64,000 nucleotides of DNA from JAKLIN01 sp049288015 (GTDB lineage Archaea > Nanobdellota > Nanobdellia > Pacearchaeales > GW2011-AR1): NCBI GenBank assembly GCA_049288015.1, contig JBAQGX010000003.1, forward strand, positions 62,001 through 126,000. The letters are read 5' to 3'. This document shows, piece after piece, positions 56,402-64,000 of the stretch (position 1 is the first letter of the stretch; each line of letters begins with the position of its first letter). The notes under the pieces were generated by a model. That model did no database searches, was not told the DNA's origin, and saw nothing but the letters and a program-made list of their open reading frames with translations. Made by a program: the position numbers and the translations under genes.

Positions 56402-58279
56402 TTAGCCATAAGAGGGTTTCCCCAAAAGTATTTTGAATAAATCATTCATTCCATTTGTTCCACTAGTCCCAATATAATTCACGCTTACACCGCAATCTCC
56501 GATAGAAGAACAGATATTAGATACACTTGATGCCCATGGTTGTGATAAACTCTCACCATTATCTAAACAAACAACATCATTTGCAGGTGAAATAGCCCAA
56601 GGAGCGTTGAATATGCTTGCTCCTTTACTTCTCGTATAATTCTCGTAACAAACCATACTCCCCATAAAACACAAATCCTTTGCACTTGGGCCTTGTATAT
56701 TCAAATTGCCTGAAGAGCTTAGTAGTCCATTTACAGAAATATCAAATCCAGGAGTATACTTCGGAACACATGAAGCTCCAGGTCTTGGATCTAGTGCTCT
56801 TGATGTATCATCTTGTCTTGGAACTAAGATATCATTTACACTGTCATAAACATAAGGTAATCCCGTTGAATTATCTTTTAAGATGCTATACCCAATAATC
56901 CATTGACAATCTCTTGTAGTATTATCCAAACAAGACTTACTGCTGTTTTGATAATAACAATCTTGCCATCTGTTCAAAGTAAGATAAGAACTGAAGTACC
57001 CATTTGAAGTTTCATTTTGGACACATACTTTCTGTCTGGCATCATATGTTTCTGTTGTGATTTCTCCATTCTGACATATGAATAAAGTATCAACATTTCC
57101 AGGTAAATCTAAAGATTTGTTAAAAGTCACTGTATCAGGAAGGGTGTAACTTACAGAACCAGTACCAAAACCATTATTCCCGCTTCCGCTTTGTCCTGGC
57201 GTCGAAGATGAACTTGAACCAGGATCTCCTCCGAACACAAGATTCCCGTTAGACTCTGTTCCACACCAACTTTCTCCATTAACGGGATATTGAAGAATTT
57301 GATTTGACTGTCTTTGAGTTCCGTAAGTTTGAACAAATTGTGGGACAAAGGTCCCGCTCTTGCAATTTAAATCTCTGCATATGTAATCTCCAATTGCAGG
57401 CTTACTACTATCTATTGTTGGATCATATTTCATGCATGTGCTTCCAGCAAGATAATTACAATTACCATTACTTGCAGATTCTACATCTCCAGCATTATCG
57501 CTATCTGGAGCTGATGCTACTAAATAATCCCAATAACTTTCATTAGTATACTGCTTCTGATCATATATGTTAGCAGTGTTTCCGCAGCTATCGATATAGA
57601 ATATCTGATCTGAGGCAGATGAACAAGTCGTTTCTTGCGTCTTTACACAATTTGTTCCTAGGACAGGATTAGTACACAAAAAATTAGGATAAAAACTTGT
57701 CACAGTTCCAGATGTATTCATACTGTTACAGTTGGTATGTGTTGTAAATAAGCAAGTTAATCCTGTACCTGTTTGTTCAGTGCAAGCTCCTTTCGCTTCT
57801 GGAGTTGCCATTGATATACAAGTTGGTTCATCATTAACATTACCATCAAAATTCAAGTTCACTCCTGCTTCCGATGATAAAACTACACAATTAGCTTGGG
57901 TTGTAAAAGAAGCTTGGTCCCCAAGAAGACAACATCCATACAGACATTGTGGAGTTTGGGCTACAGGCGTGCTAGAGTAAGACCCCCCGGGAGAAGATTG
58001 GCAGGCATATTTTGAAGACGATGAACAAAGCCCCAAAATAGTATCCACACATGTACCTGAACAGTCAGGAACAGCTGCACATGAAGTGGTATATGAAGGG
58101 TAAGCACTATCCACTTGGTTTGGAAGGACATCCTGACACCAAGCCCCATAAGTTGTTTTTATCGCACAAACAGTTGAAGTTGAGGTCGCTGATACTAATA
58201 TAATGTTCTGCAAAGACAATGCTAATAAAATACTAACCAATAAGATTCCCAAAATAGTATCTCTTTTTTTCATTTTCAT
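56402..58279 (-). CDS. Large Cys-rich secreted protein, unknown function
   Basis: A 625-residue exported protein with signal peptide (TILGILLVSILLALSLQNII) and about forty cysteines spread throughout, for example CAIKTTYGAWCQDV, CAAVPDCSGTCVDTILGLCS and CLYGCCLLGDQASF, indicating many disulfides. A Ser/Gly linker sits near 355-375. There is no C-terminal membrane helix, so it may be held by partners. Its start is 1 nt after the gene upstream and its stop abuts the next start. Confidence 0.68.
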   Translation of the reverse strand: MKMKKRDTILGILLVSILLALSLQNIILVSATSTSTVCAIKTTYGAWCQDVLPNQVDSAYPSYTTSCAAVPDCSGTCVDTILGLCSSSSKYACQSSPGGSYSSTPVAQTPQCLYGCCLLGDQASFTTQANCVVLSSEAGVNLNFDGNVNDEPTCISMATPEAKGACTEQTGTGLTCLFTTHTNCNSMNTSGTVTSFYPNFLCTNPVLGTNCVKTQETTCSSASDQIFYIDSCGNTANIYDQKQYTNESYWDYLVASAPDSDNAGDVESASNGNCNYLAGSTCMKYDPTIDSSKPAIGDYICRDLNCKSGTFVPQFVQTYGTQRQSNQILQYPVNGESWCGTESNGNLVFGGDPGSSSSSTPGQSGSGNNGFGTGSVSYTLPDTVTFNKSLDLPGNVDTLFICQNGEITTETYDARQKVCVQNETSNGYFSSYLTLNRWQDCYYQNSSKSCLDNTTRDCQWIIGYSILKDNSTGLPYVYDSVNDILVPRQDDTSRALDPRPGASCVPKYTPGFDISVNGLLSSSGNLNIQGPSAKDLCFMGSMVCYENYTRSKGASIFNAPWAISPANDVVCLDNGESLSQPWASSVSNICSSIGDCGVSVNYIGTSGTNGMNDLFKILLGKPSYG

Positions 58280-58280
58280 T

Positions 58281-59111
58281 TTACTGTACTCCCTCTATTC
58301 CATATCCCGCAGGCCATACACCTCCTCTTACTGCAAACTGAAATATGTCTCCAGTGTTCATATCTTTCAACACATAAACTTTCGTTCCATCACTTTGCTC
58401 ATCTTTTTGAATTACCAGATTGTGGTAATAAAACATAAACAGTCTTTCATTTGCATCGCCATAATTTGATTCTGAATTAACAATATTGTAAGCAGTCATA
58501 ATTAATTCATAAAGATTATTGTTAACTAATACATTGAATTTGTCAAATCTTTCGCTATTCTGCCTTGTCAGAGTTAACTGATCATTAAACGTAACGACAA
58601 CTCTTCCAGGCAATATATTTACAGTGGTGTTTCCTCCTACAAAATTCACGGAATATCCTTGATTTTTATAATTGCTCTGCAAGCTGTTAAAACAAGAATC
58701 AACCGTTGGCTGAATATTTTTTATGATCTCGGATTCAACATGAGATAACAACAAAGGCTGCTGAACTTCACAATTTAAATAATAATGATTTGTATAGCAA
58801 AGATATTCTACCTTGTAAGTATTTTTCAAATCTGGACTATAATAACTGTAAAAATTTTGAGGACTTATGCTCCCCCCCTGCATTGAAAGATTGCTGATCG
58901 TCTGTGTTATAGCATCCTGAACACAAGTTTGAATAAATGTCTGAGGATCATTTGATTTAATAAAAGTAGATTTTATCTGAGGGTACAGAAAATAAATCAA
59001 TGCACCCACTGCAACAATAATTATTCCTAAAATAATAAATATAGTCACCTGGGCCCTCTTCGATTTTGTAAATTTAAAATTATCTACGAAATCATTCCCC
59101 CTTTTTTTCAT
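58281..59111 (-). CDS. Membrane protein with internal pilin-like segment, first gene of surface operon
   Basis: Starts at ATG 59111 (MKKRGNDFVDNFKFTKSKRA; ATG 59117 also in frame), because the TATA element is centred about 26 nt upstream of 59111. After a basic 20-residue tail, KRAQVTIFIILGIIIVAVGA forms a pilin-type leader and helix. The exterior of about 225 residues has LVNNNLYELIMTAYNIVNSE and cysteines in IQTCVQDA, VEYLCYTNHYYLNCEVQ. Relatives with KRAQxTxFIIxGI starts are common in DPANN genomes by memory. Opens the operon. Confidence 0.68.
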   Translation of the reverse strand: MKKRGNDFVDNFKFTKSKRAQVTIFIILGIIIVAVGALIYFLYPQIKSTFIKSNDPQTFIQTCVQDAITQTISNLSMQGGSISPQNFYSYYSPDLKNTYKVEYLCYTNHYYLNCEVQQPLLLSHVESEIIKNIQPTVDSCFNSLQSNYKNQGYSVNFVGGNTTVNILPGRVVVTFNDQLTLTRQNSERFDKFNVLVNNNLYELIMTAYNIVNSESNYGDANERLFMFYYHNLVIQKDEQSDGTKVYVLKDMNTGDIFQFAVRGGVWPAGYGIEGVQ

Positions 59112-59131
59112 AAACATTAGATGATATCTTT

Positions 59132-59143
59132 GTTTAAAAATTC
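59132..59143 (-). promoter_or_regulatory. TATA box of the seven-gene surface operon
   Basis: GAATTTTTAAAC on the minus strand; no comparable element is evident between the later genes, so the operon of about 7.6 kb is probably one transcript. Confidence 0.5.
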
Positions 59144-59219
59144 TTTGATATTAATTGAACATAATATTTTCATTATCCTATACTTATTGTTACTTTAATT
59201 TCACTTTGATAAAGAAATC

Positions 59220-59951
59220 TCAATCAACAGTCTCAACTCGGGGTGCAAGAATAAAACTTAATTCTAGATTTGTTGTTTTTAGATCCATTCTAAGTGGATG
59301 GTCTTCTGAAAATTTTAATATTGTCTTATCAACTAGCTTTGATCCTTTTGCAAATTTCTGCAAGTACTCAAGACTGTATCTTGATTTGCAAGCTGCAACT
59401 TCGGTAGTTATTTCAGCTTCATCTCCTGAAAATTCGGCTCTTGCTGAATTTAATCCTCTTGATTCAATCATAAATTTATTTTCCTTTATTATGAAAGAGC
59501 ATGCATCAGCAACAACAGCGCAGTCTTCAACAGAATCAACAAAATCAATTGAATTCATTTTGACAGCACAATCAAATCTCAGGTTTGGAATCTCTTTTTC
59601 TTCTCTCTCAACTTCAATGAGGTTAAGCGTGAAATTTCTTTTTATTCTATCTTGAATCTGGATACTTAACAGGTTGCCTTTTTTTTCAAGTATAATTGAG
59701 CTACCAGAGCCACATCTTCTCAAAATTCTTTTAAAATTATCAAGATTAATACCTAGTGTTTCTGGACCAGTTTCAAATTGCGAAAAAGCAGCTTTCAAGA
59801 TTGTGAAACTAACCATTGCAACATTGGCCGGATCAATAGCTATTATATTTATTCCAGAGTCATTGACCTTTATTCTGACTTCGGTTACAAGTTCTGAAAT
59901 TACGTCAATTGCCTTTACAAGCAAAATGGGGTTATCGAGCTTTACTAGCAT
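59220..59951 (-). CDS. pcn: DNA polymerase sliding clamp PCNA
   Basis: Ring-shaped processivity factor; 243 residues in two repeated domains. Typical parts are KAIDVISELVTEVRIKVNDS, GINIIAIDPANVAMVSFTIL, LGINLDNFKRILRRCGSGSS and the C-terminal LDLKTTNLELSFILAP-like region with HPLRMDLKTTNLELSFILAP. TATA-like CTTTTAAGC at 59973-59981 is centred 26 nt upstream. It is divergent from the primase-like gene, forming a small replication locus. Confidence 0.97.
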   Translation of the reverse strand: MLVKLDNPILLVKAIDVISELVTEVRIKVNDSGINIIAIDPANVAMVSFTILKAAFSQFETGPETLGINLDNFKRILRRCGSGSSIILEKKGNLLSIQIQDRIKRNFTLNLIEVEREEKEIPNLRFDCAVKMNSIDFVDSVEDCAVVADACSFIIKENKFMIESRGLNSARAEFSGDEAEITTEVAACKSRYSLEYLQKFAKGSKLVDKTILKFSEDHPLRMDLKTTNLELSFILAPRVETVD

Positions 59952-60036
59952 ATCGTTTTCAATAGCGTTTAACTTTTAAGCATTGTTGTTTTTTAGAATA
60001 GACTAATTATATAAAGATTTCAGATTAGTTTCTTTT

Positions 60037-61449
60037 ATGGATGAAATTGAGAATTCTAAAGAGCAAAGAATAAGAAAAATCACTCATTTATACTACTCAA
60101 AACCTGAAGTTCAGAAAGCTCTTTTTGAATTTTCAAAAGATAGAGAAGTTGTTCCAAGATATTTTGAAGGCTTTGGTAAACGACCAGATTCTCTCCAGTA
60201 CGAAAGTGATATATTTGAGTTGGTAAAAAAAGGAGCTACCTCCTTTCACTGCTCAGAAGAACTTTGGAAAGATCCACTCAAAATAGAAACAGGCATGGTG
60301 GCAAAGCAACTAAATGAATTAAGAAAAGGATGGGATTTATTGATAGATATAGACAGTAAGTACATAGACTATAGTAAAATTATGGCAGAAGAGGTAATCA
60401 ACTTTCTAAAAAAGAATGGAGTTCGAAATGTGGGGGTTAAGTTCAGCGGTAGCAAGGGGTTTCATATTATAGTTCCATGGAAGGCCATTCCTAAAGAAAT
60501 TAATGGAAATAAAACTTCAGATATGTTTCCAGAGTTTGCAAGAATTGCGGTAGAATATATCTATACAAACATAAAAAAAAGTTATACAGAAAGGGTTAAT
60601 CAGCTTAATTATTCTAATTCTGAGTATCCCACTGCATCCAAATATATCAAAAGGGAATCTGGAGCCCCTGAATTTAACATTCTCTCAAATGTGCCCTCTA
60701 AAAAATTGAATAGTACTTCTGGAGCTTTATCGACGCAAATAGAAAACTTACAGTCTACTCAAAATGAGAAACTCTGGAATAAACAAAGTGATGCAGATCT
60801 TATTCTTGTATCTCCACGACATCTCTTCAGAATGCCTTATTCTTTGCATGAAAAAACATCAAAAGCAAGTATAGTTCTCTCTGAAGATGAGCTTAAGAAT
60901 TTTCAGTTGACTGATGCAGATCCCATGAATGTTAAGATAAAAAATTTTATGCCAGATTCGAAAGAAAGGGAAGCATCAAGACTTTTTTTGGAAGCTCTTG
61001 ATTGGTACAAAGGAAAAGCTGAAAATAAAGAAAAAATAGTTTATAGCTCTGAGAAACTTGAAAAGTTTAAACAAATTAAATTTGAAAAGCTTACAGACAA
61101 TAATTTTCCTCCATCTATTCAAAAAATTCTTTCAGGGATAAAAGATGGTAAGAAAAGGGCCTTGTTCATTTTGATAAATTTCTTTAGATCTATAAATATG
61201 GATAAAGAAGAAATTGAGAAGAGGATATTAGATTGGAATAAAAAAAATCTCCCTCCTCTAAATGAAGGCTACATAAAAACTCAACTTTCATGGAGTTATC
61301 GTAAGCCATCAGTTATGCCTCCAAATTACGACAAGGATTATTACAAAGGGATTGGGATTACCCCAACATCCGAGGAAGTTCATCTTAAAAATCCAGTTAG
61401 TTATATGATTAAGAAAAATTTCAATTCGGAAAATCCAAAGACAAAATAA
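60037..61449 (+). CDS. Archaeo-eukaryotic primase (PriS-like) with fused C-terminal domain
   Basis: RNA/DNA primase of the AEP superfamily, 470 residues. Catalytic DxD is LLIDIDSKYI (D104, D106); SGSKGFH at 137-143 is the nucleotide-binding motif; RHLFRMPYSLHEKT at 261-274 matches the PriS motif before the third metal ligand, where the expected Asp seems to be Ser259. A C-terminal domain (about 360-470; FPPSIQKILSGIKDGKKRAL) resembles the PriL or PriCT region but has no cluster of cysteines for the Fe-S centre of PriL. A fused, trimmed primase is likely. Leaderless by promoter spacing. Confidence 0.82.
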   Translation: MDEIENSKEQRIRKITHLYYSKPEVQKALFEFSKDREVVPRYFEGFGKRPDSLQYESDIFELVKKGATSFHCSEELWKDPLKIETGMVAKQLNELRKGWDLLIDIDSKYIDYSKIMAEEVINFLKKNGVRNVGVKFSGSKGFHIIVPWKAIPKEINGNKTSDMFPEFARIAVEYIYTNIKKSYTERVNQLNYSNSEYPTASKYIKRESGAPEFNILSNVPSKKLNSTSGALSTQIENLQSTQNEKLWNKQSDADLILVSPRHLFRMPYSLHEKTSKASIVLSEDELKNFQLTDADPMNVKIKNFMPDSKEREASRLFLEALDWYKGKAENKEKIVYSSEKLEKFKQIKFEKLTDNNFPPSIQKILSGIKDGKKRALFILINFFRSINMDKEEIEKRILDWNKKNLPPLNEGYIKTQLSWSYRKPSVMPPNYDKDYYKGIGITPTSEEVHLKNPVSYMIKKNFNSENPKTK

Positions 61450-61490
61450 AATACGGATAATTTTAAAAACTTGGAATGGCTGATTTGCAA

Positions 61491-63287
61491 ATGAAAAAGA
61501 GTGTGTTAGTCCTAGTTTCAATCGTTTTGTCCTTATTCATATTCCCATTAATTTTTGCAGATATAAACGCTACTCAAATAAGCAATGGACTTTCTTGCTT
61601 AATTAATAAGACTACTTCTTGTGGTTCTCTCACAACTGGAGAACAAATTTTTACTTCTCTTGCTTCAGGTCAATGTACTGATTGGATATCCAACAGTTCA
61701 AATTCTAATGGATGTTATCCTTCAGGTTCTTGTGATATAAAAACAACTGCTCAAGCAGTTTTGGCATTGAGAAATGCAGGCCTATCAACAAACCAATCTG
61801 CCACTTGGTTGCTATCGCAACAGCAAAATACTTCAAATCTTAATTGGTTCTTGCAGATTGATAGCAACAACATAACGAGCTGTAACATTTCTTATTCTGG
61901 AGTTTCATACACAATGATAATAAATCCATATAAGACGATTAGCTCTGGGAATCTTGGGAACGGTCTCACGGTTCCATCTTCAAATCCTTACTGGCTTTTG
62001 ATATCTCCCTCTTATTATGGGATTCCGTTTTCAATTTCATGTAATCAATCCTTTACAACTACTAATCTTTATCAAAGACAAGGTCTAACGACTATATATG
62101 TATCAGGTACTTCAGCATCTGCATCCTCGAAAAGTACTCTGGTTGATTCAGTGAATTCATCATGCTTTGGATCCTTTGCGGGGTCTTGTGATTATGAAGC
62201 AACTCTTTGGACCACCCTTGCATTATCTTCATTAAATGATACTATATCTCCTTACCTCCCTTATTTGACTGCTTTGGCTAGCGATTCCTCAAACCAGAAG
62301 TATCTTCCTTATGCATTTTTATACGCAATAACTTCTTCAAGTGATGATCTTCAGACTCTTTTTTCTAATCAAGTTTCAGTAAATGGGCAAAACTATTGGC
62401 AGATGTCAGGAGATTCTTACTATGACACTGCGTTGGCTTTATTTTCTACCTCTTCTCAAAGTTCTGACACTAGAAACAATGCAATAAATTGGCTTATGTC
62501 TGTGCAAGGGCCAGATGGATGTTGGAATTCCGGAAATATTTTAGATACCGCATTTGTGCTATATTCTCTTGAAGGAACATTATCTTCACAGTCTGTAGTT
62601 AACTCAACAGGTCCAATAAATTCAACCAATGCTACAGATTGTATTTCCTCTGGATATTATTGTTTGTCGGGAACAGCATGTAATCAGGCCGGAGGAAGTA
62701 TGTTAAGTGGATACAATTGTAATTTGGGGATATCCATTTGTTGTAGTAAGCAATTGTCTAATCCAAGTTGTTCTGCTCAAGGTGGACAAATTTGCAGTTC
62801 AAATCAATCTTGTACTGGAGGATCAACCTCTCCCGCATCCGATACTTCATCATGTTGCCTTGGTATATGTGCAACTCAGCAAGCCACCCAAAATGATTGT
62901 TTATCTGCGGGAGGAGTTTGTAGAAGTTCTTGTTTAACAACAGAACAACCTTCTCCAGCAAGCTGTGGTACAGGTTCTTATTGTTGTGTTCCTGGTTCTC
63001 AACCTGCGAGTAATTCTAATGTTTGGATATGGGTTCTTGCAATATTGATTGTTCTACTAGTCATAGCAATATTGTCTAGAAAGCAGCTCAGGATGCTTTG
63101 GATCAAAATGAAATCTGGAAAGAATAAAGGTGGTCAGCAATCATCAACACCTCCAAGAGGTCCTCCATTTTTCCCTTCTCCAACAGCATTTCAAAGAGGG
63201 CCACAACCACAACCTTCGCAAAGGACAAGACAGCAGCCTTCAGAAGTCAACGATGTTCTAAAGAAACTTAAAGACATGGGCAAATAA
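61491..63287 (+). CDS. Secreted protein with helical-barrel-like domain, knottin-like repeats and membrane anchor
   Basis: Start MKKSVLVLVSIVLSLFIFPL at 61491, set by a TATA-like TTTTAAAAAC 27 nt upstream; signal peptide to about residue 23. Residues 30-360 show alternating helices with GSCDIKTTAQAVLALRNAGL and WLMSVQGPDGCWNSGNILDT, the repeats of squalene-cyclase/prenyltransferase-like alpha-alpha barrels. Residues 390-510 hold two Cys-rich repeats with CC pairs (SICCSKQ, SSCCLGIC, SYCCVPG). A membrane helix VWIWVLAILIVLLVIAIL and a Pro/Gln-rich tail follow. No enzymatic acids are evident. Confidence 0.65.
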   Translation: MKKSVLVLVSIVLSLFIFPLIFADINATQISNGLSCLINKTTSCGSLTTGEQIFTSLASGQCTDWISNSSNSNGCYPSGSCDIKTTAQAVLALRNAGLSTNQSATWLLSQQQNTSNLNWFLQIDSNNITSCNISYSGVSYTMIINPYKTISSGNLGNGLTVPSSNPYWLLISPSYYGIPFSISCNQSFTTTNLYQRQGLTTIYVSGTSASASSKSTLVDSVNSSCFGSFAGSCDYEATLWTTLALSSLNDTISPYLPYLTALASDSSNQKYLPYAFLYAITSSSDDLQTLFSNQVSVNGQNYWQMSGDSYYDTALALFSTSSQSSDTRNNAINWLMSVQGPDGCWNSGNILDTAFVLYSLEGTLSSQSVVNSTGPINSTNATDCISSGYYCLSGTACNQAGGSMLSGYNCNLGISICCSKQLSNPSCSAQGGQICSSNQSCTGGSTSPASDTSSCCLGICATQQATQNDCLSAGGVCRSSCLTTEQPSPASCGTGSYCCVPGSQPASNSNVWIWVLAILIVLLVIAILSRKQLRMLWIKMKSGKNKGGQQSSTPPRGPPFFPSPTAFQRGPQPQPSQRTRQQPSEVNDVLKKLKDMGK

Positions 63288-63317
63288 ATTTATTAATCTA
63301 ATTTATTTACTTGGGTT

Positions 63318-64000
63318 ATGAAAAAAATTTTTATCTTGGCCTTTTTACTTCTTATTTTTCCTTTAGTCTCGGCTATTCAGATAAATATGAATTCTAACTT
63401 TAGCCAAGGACAGACTCTAATTGCGCAAGTATCTGGAAATTTTATAAATCAGATTCAATCGCAGAATGTTTTTCTTTACAATAATTATTTGAGGGTGTCC
63501 TTTGTCCCAACAGTTCAGAAAGTAGGCGATACATTCTATATTTATGGTCAGCTTGACAATAGTAAGTTTCCGGGAAATTATTCTTTGAATATTAGCGGAG
63601 TAGGTTATATGCAGGGTAGCCAAATAAGCCATGATAGCATAATTCAAAATTTTACTATAACAAATACTACAGCAGATTTCTCTGTTACTCTAGGGTTTGT
63701 TCAAACAGACCAAAATTTTTCAATAACAGTACAAAATTTAGCATATAATCAAATCACAATCAGTTATTTTTTAGGAAATTCAACTTCTCAATCTGGAAAT
63801 TCGTTGGATTATCTTTTCGGAACGCCTTCCCAACAAAGCCAAAATATAACAATTGATTCTGGAGAGGTAAAACCTGTTTATTTTCAAATAAATAATTCTA
63901 ATCAAGATCAGCTTACCTATGCCACATTGAGTACGAGTAATACCCAGTATCAGATTCCTGTTTTTATACCTGCAACACAATCACAGGCAGTAAATTCAAA
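63318..64000 (+). CDS. Secreted surface protein (C-terminus beyond window)
   Basis: Begins MKKIFILAFLLLIFPLVSAI, a clear signal peptide, then beta-rich sequence with FSQGQTLIAQVSGNFINQIQ and many Asn sequons (NYSLNISG, QNFTITNTT). It stays open to the window end after 227 codons. The fold looks like stacked Ig-like or CARDB-type domains. Thirty bases separate it from the preceding secreted protein gene; both may belong to one surface locus. Confidence 0.7.
   Translation, partial: MKKIFILAFLLLIFPLVSAIQINMNSNFSQGQTLIAQVSGNFINQIQSQNVFLYNNYLRVSFVPTVQKVGDTFYIYGQLDNSKFPGNYSLNISGVGYMQGSQISHDSIIQNFTITNTTADFSVTLGFVQTDQNFSITVQNLAYNQITISYFLGNSTSQSGNSLDYLFGTPSQQSQNITIDSGEVKPVYFQINNSNQDQLTYATLSTSNTQYQIPVFIPATQSQAVNS

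Noticed and set aside
1..64000. CRISPR arrays, insertion sequences, prophage or rRNA genes
   Set aside because: I saw no regularly spaced repeats, transposase, integrase, phage structural genes or rRNA sequence in the window.

Overview
The window is a low-GC archaeal chromosome segment with no plasmid, phage, insertion-sequence or CRISPR signature. It most resembles a DPANN archaeon of the Pacearchaeota/Woesearchaeota type. The evidence is a complete archaeal S10/spc ribosomal superoperon with eukaryote-like proteins (eL19, eL32, eS4, eL40, eL43), archaeal PCNA, aIF5A, aIF1, Spt5, Rpo12 and prefoldin, an exosortase-like enzyme of the kind reported from Pacearchaeota, and large Cys-rich surface proteins with pilin-type leaders. 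Most transcription units have a TATA box centred about 25 nt before the start codon, implying leaderless mRNAs; a few surface and translation genes have a leader and a Shine-Dalgarno site.

Layout. 1-13.9 kb: a surface-glycan island. It holds a GDP-perosamine-type aminotransferase (cut by the window edge), APS kinase, a pyruvate kinase-like/ATP sulfurylase fusion, a sulfotransferase, GDP-mannose 4,6-dehydratase, an interrupted Nudix gene, two glycosyltransferases, sugar reductase/epimerases, a sugar C-methyltransferase, a UDP-GlcNAc 2-epimerase and the membrane sugar-1-phosphate transferase that would start a lipid-linked glycan. 13.9-28.4 kb: SpoIIM-like protein, prefoldin alpha, DUF106 membrane protein, SecY and 22 ribosomal proteins plus aIF1, all on the minus strand. 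28.5-37.6 kb: small membrane protein, AI-2E-type permease, tRNA-Ser, XPD/Rad3-like helicase, tRNA-Thr, L12-L10-L1 operon, site-2 protease, eL40, aIF5A. 37.7-42.8 kb (plus strand): FKBP isomerase, FtsZ, SecE, a two-gene ferritin-like pair, Spt5, uL11, tRNA-Pro, eL43, Rpo12, prefoldin beta, SepF. 42.9-47.8 kb: secreted protein, PAP2 phosphatase, archaeosortase-like enzyme, DedA protein and two anchored proteins. 47.9-51.5 kb: S-layer protein and a divergent winged-helix regulator. 51.5-59.1 kb: a compact seven-gene operon of pilin-like and giant Cys-rich surface proteins. 59.2-64 kb: PCNA, a primase-like protein and two secreted proteins.

How it fits together. Roughly half the window builds the cell surface: activated sugars and PAPS feed a probably sulfated, perosamine-containing glycan; SecY/SecE and a YidC-like protein export the S-layer and pilin-like proteins, which carry many N-glycosylation sequons; an archaeosortase-like enzyme may process a C-terminally anchored neighbour. 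The rest is core translation, cell division (FtsZ/SepF) and replication. The most notable signals are the pyruvate kinase-ATP sulfurylase fusion with its sulfation module, the archaeosortase locus, and the uncharacterised pilin-like surface operon.
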